Shown piece after piece: positions 1-8,918 of a stretch of 64,000 nucleotides of DNA. The number at the start of each line of letters is the position of its first letter. Within the stretch, counting starts at the first letter, position 1. Location of the stretch: positions 21,627,501-21,691,500 of the forward strand of contig NC_088348.1 of the NCBI RefSeq assembly GCF_036884655.1, in the 5' to 3' direction. Under the pieces are notes generated by a model. That model saw only the letters and a list, made by a program, of their open reading frames with translations, was not told the origin of the DNA and did no database searches. The translations under genes and the position numbers were made by a program. Origin of the DNA: Musa acuminata AAA Group (lineage: Eukaryota; Streptophyta; Magnoliopsida; Zingiberales; Musaceae).

Positions 1-2
1 GA

Positions 3-371
3 GACCGGAAGCTAAGAAGAACGGGAGCAGAATCACCGGCTCCTACGTTCACTACACCTACCAAGATGCCGACGGCTAACTCGTCGCTGACGCGCTCCGT
101 GCCCGACTTCTCCATTGCACGCAGGAAGGAGAACAAGAAGCCCATGGAGACATCCATGACACCGTCGCCCCCGCCGCCGGTGGCACCCAAAGCTGCGATG
201 AATAGGATGGGTAGCGGATTGGTCGCCGCGAGGAGGAGCTACTCATGCCTCAAGGAGCTGACGGAGCTGTCCATTGTGGCATCGACAGCAATTCATGAGG
301 AAGATAAGCAAGGCAAAGGTGGTAATGTCAAGAGTTTTCGGGGTCGCACCACCACATGGAGGGGTTGGTAG
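3..371 (+). CDS. 3' end of an unidentified plant gene (partial)
   Basis: The reading frame is open from the left window edge to a TAG at 369-371, so this is probably the last part of a longer CDS. The first Met in the window is at 66 and would give 101 residues, but nothing marks it as the true start. The product is basic and rich in Ser, Pro and Lys. It has a Pro run (PPPPPV) and a short Leu-rich stretch (SCLKELTELSIVAS) followed by an acidic-to-basic tail. I see no signal peptide, membrane segment or known domain. GC content is clearly higher than in the AT-rich DNA that follows, which supports coding. A GT at about 322 could be a splice donor, in which case the last residues would be intronic. 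I do not recognise the family. Confidence 0.4.
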   Translation, partial: DRKLRRTGAESPAPTFTTPTKMPTANSSLTRSVPDFSIARRKENKKPMETSMTPSPPPPVAPKAAMNRMGSGLVAARRSYSCLKELTELSIVASTAIHEEDKQGKGGNVKSFRGRTTTWRGW

Positions 372-3300
372 CTTACTTGTCCTCGTTCTTTGTGTGCCAA
401 TATACTTACCGTCCTTCCTATCATTGCATATAATGCGGTAGATAAGAAGTATGGTTTTGAGTAGTGCCGCGTGGTAGATTGTGAGCAGATTGGTTGAGTT
501 CAGATTGTTTGATCATTCCTTGTAATTCTGCATTCCTTTTATGTGAACATTTTTACTTGCTCTTGTTGCCATGAAACCATGTACAGCAACTATGTGAACT
601 CCGTTATCCATTTCTCTACATTCTTAGCTAATCTCCAGTTGTCTTCTTCTTCAATTTGCAGAACTATTATCAACTGCTTGATCATCGTATAGCAAGTAAC
701 AGAACTAAGAAACTCTAAATTTCTTTTCACATGCTAATAAAGCTTAAGATGTATAGGCATCATGGAATTTGCTGAGAATATTGAATCATCCCAACCAAGT
801 CAGTTAAGCTATTAAGAGAGGGGGTGTTTTCTCTGTCTCATGGAGCTTTGACGAGAACAATCTCCCTTCATGTGGACACAAGGCATTAGGCAAATCATCC
901 ATTTAGTCAGTACTTTCTGCTGCTTCTCTCTTAATTCTTAAGACATATTACATTGTTTTATCGCATGATATATATGATCCAGCATTCTGGAAAATAGAAC
1001 TTATTAGCATTATTAACCTGTAACAATCAAATTGAAATATATATTAATGTCACATCAGGAATCAGTTATTTAGCATTAAGCTGTTAAAATGAAATTGTAA
1101 TATATATTAAGGACACATCAGGAATAAATTGGTGCATAACCATCAACTATATTTTGAACTCTAGCTACTCAAAACAACAGGTAGGGTTTGGCAAAGCTGT
1201 GGTAATGGGCTTAAAACAGGCCTCAATTAGCAGTAGGTGAAGACCTTAGACTATTTTCATTGAAAAGGGATGCCCGAAAAGAGCCAATGCAACAACTCAG
1301 TACTGGCCTAGGCTTACTATTAGGTTACTTATCAGGTTTGGCACCTGGTTTTGTTTTAGTATTTAAATGTCTTAATCCTTGATCAAATGCCTTCGGGCTT
1401 AATTGTCAGCTAATGAATCCATGACACATCCAGCTTCATGTGCCAGCTCAATCCCTAGAAACATATAGGAATTATTTATTTGGATTGATGATCTCCTAAG
1501 TCAAATTTACATAGCAACACCATCAACGAGATAGTAGGTGTTGCACTTCCTGATTCTAATTTTGATCAGCAGTTCACACTGTTGTCTGGTAATTCTTCAT
1601 CTTTCAGTAACCATGGTTGTGCCAGAGCATTGTAACTAAGTTTCACTTGTATTAGTTTCGTAAGTATTGAAAGAAGACTTTCGGAAATTTGATTGGAAAA
1701 TATTAAGGATGAAGAAGAAGATGGTGATGGAGATGTGGATGAAAGGGAAACTAATGTCCTCATTGGTAGGTATTTGTCAAGTCAAAATAAAAATATGCTT
1801 GCAATTAACATTGTTATCTAAGCAAACAGAAAAACCATAGAAAATGTTGCACCTTGATGGGTGGATTCTGCTTTAAGGTGGAATATCTCTAGGTGGAGAT
1901 TGGTAGTTGATGACCTTTTGTTTGAAATGACCCACCTTTTCATACTAAGGTGCACATTAGGTGATTTTGATTGGATCACTTAAAGAATCCATAATAATCA
2001 ACTAAAAATTATGTTCTCCAAAGATCCAAGAAACCTGTCTAGTGTTCAACAAGGAAATTGCAGAACAGCAAAAAGAAAAGAAAAACTTCGTTTAATGTAA
2101 TAGCCAGATAAAGTCTCTGTTTAATGAGCAACATAGCGCAGAAAAATCTATCTGGTTGAGGACTGTTTAAAAGTGTAGGTTGATAAAGAAATGGTTAAAA
2201 TAGATTAGATAGCTGTATGTTTGACATTAGTGCACAAAAGGGTGATTAGTAGGGTGCCAACCGATTGAAGCTCTCAAAAAGTTGAAATATGATTTGAAGC
2301 CTGTTGTTACTACTAATAACAACCAAAGCAACTTGCAGCATACATATATCAGAAGGTAGGACTTCTCTTAATCAAAAGCTCTGTTATGTCCTTCCTTGGT
2401 AAGAGGTTGATTATATAATATCATTGACAACAGCAAATGCAGTACCGATACTTTTTCTGATCACCAATGGTTCCAAAGATCAAAGATTGGTTTGCAAAAG
2501 CTTTTGCCAGTCCACCCTAGTCACCCTCTCAATAGGCATCTAAGTGTGATCTCTAGACGTTTGTAATCCGAACCTACGTCATGCTGTTTGCTTTGGTGGA
2601 TATCTAAGCAAGCAAATAAAGCTCTAAGCTGCATGTTCTTGTCTTCTCAACAAGAGTTAATTTACTTCGCGGGCCACATAGCAACTATATTAAATTGAGA
2701 TGATGGGATTAATTCATACTTATGATACACTTTTACATTCTAGACCATGTTAGGTTTTGTTTCTAGGTCATTGATTAATCAAGTATGCTTATACAATCAC
2801 TTCACATGACTTTAGGTGAAATCCACCCTAGCACAAATCCTTCTTTTTTCTAATGGAGTAGGTAATGTCACTTGGAATACAAAATAACACTAAAAGGCTC
2901 TTCCCTCATTGCTTGGATAGTAAACATGATCTCAAGTTGGTCTAAAAGAAGATATCTATGCAGTTATTAATACAACCCTCTTGGTTTCAGTCTTGATGGG
3001 GCTTCTTACAGAATTCAAAGAAAGTAAGATGGCTGACAGTGAAGTATATTTTAAGAGGCATGGTGAGGTCATCATGTATTAGATATTGGAATAAGGACTA
3101 ATCAACCAATACATTTTCCTTTGGGAGCACAACTTGGTGGACCTTACTCAAGATTCGCAAAATCTTGTAATGCGGTCTTCTCGGTTAACAAGATTCTTAG
3201 AGGGCATGATCAAGGCCTAGGTGAAGTGCTTTTATCAGATGGTGGCACCACCTGTGACAGGAGAAGTTGATGACCCCATGGATATTGAAGCTGAACAGGC

Positions 3301-5440
3301 TGATTCCTTGTGAAAGATAAGAAAAGAAAAAACTCCATGTTAGGAGAGACAACCGACTCCAGATTGCCTGCTCAGGTGCAAGGAATTCAGATATTAGTGA
3401 ATGATTGGTGATGATGTGCAGTAACAGCAAAATATATATTCCATGGAGCAAGTGTTTCTAACACCGTATGTTTAGAAACCATAGTTTCCTCATACAAATT
3501 TCATAAACCATAAAAGTCAGTCAACATGATTCTTCTTGGGAGCTCAAAAGATTTCAAGTGAGCCTTTTTTTATGTTTGATGATTCTAGACTTCCAATTGA
3601 TATTTTCATAGTTATCTTCTATGCAATTCATATCTAATCGTAATTGGATAAGATCACCATGGAATTGGAAAGCCAGTTGTGTGTGCATGAGCGTTGAGAG
3701 AAGAGTTTGGACTGGAGGAGATTGGAAGTTCACTTTCTTTTTATTTTTATGGAGATAACGATGGAGAATATTTTAGACTCTTTGTATTCAGTAAGATTAT
3801 GCTAGATTTCCTTCATGAAAATGTAATTTTGATATGTGGAAACTTACAAAGGAAAAGCGAGATCTGATGTGGACCCTTCCTTGAATGAGTCCAAAACGAA
3901 CATAATGAAATAGATTTGACATAGGCAAACACTAGGTGAAACAAAGTGAACATAATGTCAATCATGATGACTTCACCACATCAGAATGTGCATAAAGGTG
4001 AAACAAAGTTGATGATATTCTTGTCTTCTCTTTACAAACAATAGGTTTGCCAAACCTACTGTCAAAGTAATGGACGTTGAGTTCTTGTCTTCCATGGCTA
4101 ATTCACTTGGAAACTCCTGTTCTTGATCTAAAAGCAAGTAAGATTAACATGTTAAATCCTTGGTGGCCATTCTCAAGCCTTTTGATGGTCACTATCCATT
4201 TTTCTGGAAGGGTGGATGCACAAACCACTTCCTTTTTTCAAACAATGTCTAAACCAAAACCTTTTGCGGTCTTATTTTATCCACTAGTATTCTGTCATTA
4301 ATGCATTTTAATTTAAATTACATGTCAAGAATTGGTACAGCAATAAACAATTGAAAAGAAGAAGAAGAAGAAGAAGAAGAAGAAGAAGAAGAAGAAGAAG
4401 AAGAAGAAGAACAGAGTATCAGAGGTATTCAAGAGAAAAATCAAACAGGAAGGTAAAGCAAAAGAACTGGAAAAATACATCTCCTCAAACCAGAAACTTT
4501 CAAAAGGAAACCCTCCCAAAGCTTTGAGCTTTCTACAACTTGATGAAGATAGCATCATTTCATTGTCTTTTAAAAAAGCTAGTATACCTTATCCACAATA
4601 AAAAATGGCACCCCAAATTGGATTAGTTTTTAAATTTTGTTATTAGAAGCAACCTAATTAGCTAATCTATCAATTGAAAGTGTGAAAAGCTTTAGATTCC
4701 AAGAAAGTCTAGTAGTAGAGTGCATCACCAGAGCACATATCTCAAATGCATGCCAGCAAACATATTGAGGCTCTGCAGCCACTACCACTTGCCAAGAAAA
4801 CCAACAGGAAGCTTATAATCACTTTCTACGGGCATCGAGTTACCTATGAACGTTTCATCTCTTATAATACAATACAGGGGGGAAGCAGACTCCCAACATG
4901 GTGGCACCACCACTCGAGAGTCACAAACTAGTAGTGCTGAGGCAAAGTGGCACCCACTAACACTCACACCCTTTGCCATTATCAACCAAACTATTATTAT
5001 ATTATGGCAATCAACAACCATTATATGCCTATGATCCAGCAGTGTACACAGCAAAGCTTTCCTCTTATATAATATACTACAGTAGAGCCATAGAGTAGCC
5101 CCCAAGCAGGAGTCACACAGAATCTTAGACAACAACAGATGCCCTCGCAAACAAAAGGCCAAGACAAGCGCAATCTGGGGACTTCCTGTTCCCGTAATTT
5201 TTTTTAGGGTCTTCCTGCGGTGTCCTCTCTTCCCCACGTCATGCATTCACCCCTTCCCTCTTGGGATGTCCACACCCAACCTCTGTCGCACACTCATGCA
5301 CAGTTATGATTTCAGTTCTTGGAGTGGGTAGTCATTCATGTCATCCATTTCTGTTCCCTCTCACCATTGTTTATTGATAGAACCTGTAGACCATGGAGCT
5401 GTCTCTTTTTCTTTGTTCAACCTTGTATCATTGTGCCTCT
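372..5440. other. AT-rich intergenic region without a recognisable gene
   Basis: About 5 kb of AT-rich sequence. All open frames are short (under about 155 codons), lack family motifs and overlap one another on both strands. I see no tRNA, rRNA or retrotransposon coding motifs. The last few hundred bases (about 4750-5440) are the upstream region of the zinc-finger gene. The only clear repeat is a GAA/TTC microsatellite. Confidence 0.6.
4356..4411. repeat. (GAA)n microsatellite
   Basis: An uninterrupted AAG/GAA trinucleotide run of about 18 units. It creates a spurious poly-Phe open frame on the minus strand. Confidence 0.95.
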
Positions 5441-5447
5441 TTCTTAA

Positions 5448-5456
5448 GATATATAA
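5448..5456 (+). promoter_or_regulatory. Candidate TATA box of the zinc-finger gene
   Basis: GATATATAAG lies about 150 bp upstream of the ATG at 5604. A start of transcription about 30 bp downstream would give a leader of about 120 nt that includes the GA microsatellite. Placement is by pattern only. Confidence 0.4.
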
Positions 5457-5474
5457 GAGAAAGAGAGAGCGAGC

Positions 5475-5481
<7 letters not shown>

Positions 5482-5516
<35 letters not shown>
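5482..5516. repeat. (GA)n microsatellite in the 5' leader
   Basis: About 17 GA units just downstream of a GAGC-rich stretch and between the TATA-like motif and the start codon. GA/CT repeats in 5' leaders are common in plants and can bind BBR/BPC-type GAGA factors; that role is inferred here. Confidence 0.9.
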
Positions 5517-5518
<2 letters not shown>

Positions 5519-5603
5519 AACCTAATCTGCCTGAACCCACATGCAACCAGTCTTCTTCTTCTTCTTTCTCTCTTTATGCTTCTATACTATTTATTAGAGA
5601 GAG

Positions 5604-6326
5604 ATGTCGGGGATACAGTGTAAGTCGAAGAAGGGCAGCAGCATACGGATGAAGCTATTTGGCTTCCAGGTTTCCGAGGAGGAGACCGGACCGGGATCCG
5701 ACTCCTCGTCATCCACGGCGACCACGGCCACCGCTGCCGCGCCGGCTGGTGGAGTGGGAGAGGGAGGAGACGGGAGGAAGTACGAGTGCCAGTACTGCTG
5801 CCGCGAGTTCGCCAACTCGCAGGCGCTGGGCGGCCACCAGAACGCGCACAAGAAGGAGCGGCAAAGGCTGAAGAACTCCGCCCAGATGCAGCAGCAGCAG
5901 CAGCACCACCTCCACGGCGGAGGCGGCCTCGCCGGCACGCTGTACCCACGCAACCCTATAGTATCGGCCTTCACGCCGCCGCCCCACCTCCTCCAGGACC
6001 CCCCCACCGCCGCCGGAGGCCCCACCGGGTGGGTCTACTTCTCCAGCGCGTCGCCGGGCCCGCCGTTCCACGTCTCGCACGGCTGTGTCTTCCCCTCCAC
6101 CGCTGCTCGTGTTCCTCCGGTGACGCCCGCCTACTACTCCTACGCTGCCGCCGGCGGCGGAGAAGGCGATGGCTGGCAGCTGTACGACGAGAGCTCGATC
6201 GCGGGGCCGACCTCGTTCGCCAGGTTCACGGTCTCCGGGCCCGGCAAGATGGGCACAGACTTGGCGGGAGCGGAAGACTCGTTCGAGTTGGACCTCCAAC
6301 TCGGCCTGGCTCCCACCCGGATGTGA
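5604..6326 (+). CDS. Single C2H2 zinc-finger transcription factor (GIS/ZFP5/ZFP6/ZFP8-like)
   Basis: An intronless gene of 240 residues. The finger has Cys62, Cys65, His78 and His82 (C-x2-C-x12-H-x3-H) with the plant-specific QALGGH helix at 73-78 and a basic [11 protein letters not shown] extension. The N-terminal segment [10 protein letters not shown] (about 14-23) matches the conserved N-terminal box of the GIS/ZFP5/ZFP6/ZFP8 family. The C-terminal DLQLGL (230-235) is an EAR-like repression motif. Gln-, His-, Gly- and Pro-rich low-complexity linkers fill the middle. Relatives act in the nucleus, downstream of gibberellin and cytokinin, in trichome and root-hair initiation; that role here is inferred from family. 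An in-frame TAG at 5595-5597, nine bases upstream, fixes the start at the ATG at 5604. GC content is very high, as is usual for many monocot genes. Confidence 0.93.
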   Translation: MSGIQCKSKKGSSIRMKLFGFQVSEEETGPGSDSSSSTATTATAAAPAGGVGEGGDGRKYECQYCCREFANSQALGGHQNAHKKERQRLKNSAQMQQQQQHHLHGGGGLAGTLYPRNPIVSAFTPPPHLLQDPPTAAGGPTGWVYFSSASPGPPFHVSHGCVFPSTAARVPPVTPAYYSYAAAGGGEGDGWQLYDESSIAGPTSFARFTVSGPGKMGTDLAGAEDSFELDLQLGLAPTRM

Positions 6327-6719
6327 CTCGGTGTAGTCATCACTATGTGACTCGGTTTCTGATAAGACGATGAATGCTTCAAAAGAAGGCTTAGTGTAGA
6401 CGCTGTACATTCTTCTTTTCCTTTTGTCTTTCATGGCGATTTTTGGTTTAATTTGCATCCATGAGAGGATGATGTTTAGCAAGTCATTTATCGCCTCCAA
6501 CGACGATCTAAGATTAAAAAAGAACAATGAACTAAGATCAATGTGAACTAGCTTTACAATCGAAAGGTAACTCTTTCATTTTACCCTTGAAGCAAATGTC
6601 TCATCACCGAAAATACGAGAAGAGAAGTATCCTTGAAGCAAGATGTTCTATAATCGAAATATGAGAAGAGAAGAGCAAAAAACAAAGAAAAAAAAACTAT
6701 TTTAATTAAAATCAAAGTG
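6327..6719. other. 3' flank of the zinc-finger gene
   Basis: An AT-rich 3' UTR and flank with a diverged two-copy tandem repeat (about 6584-6676, unit about 47 bp, starting CCTTGAAGCAA). It ends at the ACTTG target site of the Ale-like element. Confidence 0.5.
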
Positions 6720-6724
6720 ACTTG

Positions 6725-6959
6725 TGATAACAGAGAGATTTTCTCTGATAAGAGAGAGATATTCTCAACTGCATAGCAGATGAGATTTCCTCAACTGCAT
6801 AGCAGATGAGATTTCCTCAACTGCATGAGGAAATCTCTCTGTTATCAGTTAAAGAAATATCCTCTTTCACTATGTATAAATAGACTTCACATGATACTAC
6901 TTGAAGTGTGCCTTTTGCTTTATCCTTATAATTTCATTCTTCATTCTCTCATTCTATCA
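6725..6959 (+). repeat. 5' LTR of the Ale-like element
   Basis: 235 bp starting TGATAACAGAG and ending TCTATCA. It contains TATAAATA at 6875-6882, the probable retrotransposon promoter. It holds two tandem copies of a 26-bp unit (GCATAGCAGATGAG...) where the 3' LTR has one. Confidence 0.93.
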
Positions 6960-6972
6960 TGGTATCAGAGCG
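6960..6972 (+). other. Primer-binding site, tRNA-iMet type
   Basis: TGGTATCAGAGCG directly abuts the LTR end. TGGTATCAGAGC is the standard copia primer site complementary to initiator-Met tRNA. Confidence 0.92.
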
Positions 6973-7511
6973 GCGTTCTCCTCTTTGAGTCTTTCAACCT
7001 CACCCATCAGCTTCACGTCAGGCCATGGAAGCTGCTGCTGCATCATCATCTTCCCACCTTTCATCGCTGCCAGCGCCTCGTCACTGACCCTCTGCTCCAG
7101 ATCTGCCAGATCTGCTCTGCTTCCGCGTGCTGGTCCATCGACCAGCTCCTGGCCTTCTCCCTCCAACGCTTCCGCCACCGCTATCCTTGACTCCGGCAAC
7201 ATTATCCTTACTGCTTCCGAGAGGACCTTCTAGGTGCAGGCCTCCCAGCAGCCAGCATCCTGCTCTACCTTCGCAGAGACAAGCAGCCTTCGATCTGCAG
7301 TTGTCTTGCACAAAGCTGATCACGCCACTAGCTGCATCACTGCCCAGAGTCCCTCCTATAGAATCGCTGCATAGAAATCTACAGCTTTACACCATCTTGC
7401 ATAGGTCTTTTCCTTCAACGAAGACCTTATTCTTTCACAGATCTTATTTGCCACAACCTCAGGTGACATTATCTATACTAACACTTCTTTCTCCCTGATC
7501 ATATCTTCCAT

Positions 7512-8918
7512 ATGTCATCATCATCTACCTCTGATGCTCCCATTACTGTTCCCGCAGGGAACCATAGTATCTTCCCACATACAAACCTTATCTTCATAAA
7601 TGCAGCAACCCTCATCCCCTTCAAATTATCCAACGGTGGTAACTACGCATCATGGCGTGCTCAATTCTCTAATATACTATTTGGCTATGATCTTCTAGGC
7701 TATGTCGATGGCTCTCTTCGTTGTCCACCGGCGATGCTCAACATCCCAGGCGCATCCGATCCAGTACCAAATCCGGATCACAAACTATGGTTACGCCAGG
7801 ATCGCCTCATTCTTCAAGCAATTCAAGCCTCGGTCGCTGGATCCCTTGCCCCACTCATTTCTTCATGTGACACTGCTGCCGAAGCTTGGCGCAAGTTGCA
7901 AACCACCTTGGCCAATCGTTCTCGCACTCGCATTCTTAGTCTTCTATCCAGCCTCATGAAGATAAAACAAGAGGGAAGTAATATTGCTGATTATCTACAT
8001 AACATAAAGGTTATCATCGATAACTTGGCCTTGGTAGGTCATTCCCTCAGTGATGAAGAAGTTACTGTTCATATCCTCAATGGCCTCGGAGACGAGTACA
8101 AGGAATTGGCAGCAGTAATACGGGCGCGTGATTCACCAATCACATTCGAAGAACTTTTCGACAAGCTGATTGACTTTGAGATATATCTCAAGCGCGAGGA
8201 CAAACCGCCAGGACCATCCATCACAGCTCAAGTCACTCAAAAAAGGAGGGGCAATTCGTATAACAAGATTGTCAACAAAGGTTTGACCAAGACACCTTCT
8301 GAACCTATGAGCTCCAAACCAACTATTCCTCCTCCTCATCCTCAACATTCCAATCACAACAACCAAGGTGGCTTCTTCAATCATCCGCAGTCCTGGCGCC
8401 CTCACTACACAAACCAACAAAGAATTGTTTGCCAACTATGTGATAAAGTCGGTCACTCTGCAAAGGTCTGTCGATCTCGACCCAGACTTCCTGCTCAATC
8501 ACATTGGCCTCAAGCAAATCTCACGACTACTCCAACGACCAGTGATCATAATTGGATTGTGGACTCTAGCGCATCCCACCACATCACCTCAGATCTCCAG
8601 AACTTGTCCATCCACAACAACTATGGTGGCACTAAGGACATCATCATCGGTGACGGTAAAGGAATTCCTATTACTCATACGGGTTCTACATTGCTTAATT
8701 CACCTACCACAACCTTCACACTCGATGATGTTTTATGTGCACCTTACATTAAACGAAATCTCATTTCCGTTTCTCAATTTTGCAAACAAAATAATACCTC
8801 CATTGAATTCTTTCCTAACTCTTTTCTTGTTAAGGATTTGAGCACGGGGGCATCATTGGTCCAAGGCCAGAGTAAGGACAATGTTTATGAATGGCCGTCA
8901 CTTCCACAAATAAAATAG
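7512..8918 (+). CDS. Copia gag-protease part of the Ale-like polyprotein
   Basis: 468 residues. Residues 37-60 have the copia Gag pattern (LSNGGNYASWRAQF). The UBN2-type Gag domain runs to about 225 and is followed by a Gln/His/Asn-rich linker. A CCHC zinc knuckle is at Cys307, Cys310, His315 and Cys320. The protease active site is W-I-V-D-S-S-A-S with Asp351; most copia proteases have DSGA/DTGA, so Ser replaces the usual Gly. Gag would package element RNA and the protease would cut the polyprotein. The frame ends at a TAG (8916-8918), and the same frame continues directly into integrase. This is most simply a nonsense mutation (for example CAG to TAG), although a gag/pol stop with readthrough cannot be excluded from sequence. 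Confidence 0.9.
   Translation: MSSSSTSDAPITVPAGNHSIFPHTNLIFINAATLIPFKLSNGGNYASWRAQFSNILFGYDLLGYVDGSLRCPPAMLNIPGASDPVPNPDHKLWLRQDRLILQAIQASVAGSLAPLISSCDTAAEAWRKLQTTLANRSRTRILSLLSSLMKIKQEGSNIADYLHNIKVIIDNLALVGHSLSDEEVTVHILNGLGDEYKELAAVIRARDSPITFEELFDKLIDFEIYLKREDKPPGPSITAQVTQKRRGNSYNKIVNKGLTKTPSEPMSSKPTIPPPHPQHSNHNNQGGFFNHPQSWRPHYTNQQRIVCQLCDKVGHSAKVCRSRPRLPAQSHWPQANLTTTPTTSDHNWIVDSSASHHITSDLQNLSIHNNYGGTKDIIIGDGKGIPITHTGSTLLNSPTTTFTLDDVLCAPYIKRNLISVSQFCKQNNTSIEFFPNSFLVKDLSTGASLVQGQSKDNVYEWPSLPQIK

Noticed and set aside
4782..5246. 154-codon minus-strand frame upstream of the zinc-finger gene
   Set aside because: No recognisable domain, AT-rich context, and overlap with plus-strand frames. It could be a chance frame in the promoter region.
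5709..6527. 272-codon minus-strand frame over the zinc-finger gene
   Set aside because: It is a shadow of the GC-rich sense gene, with no motif, while the plus-strand frame has a complete zinc finger and terminal motifs.
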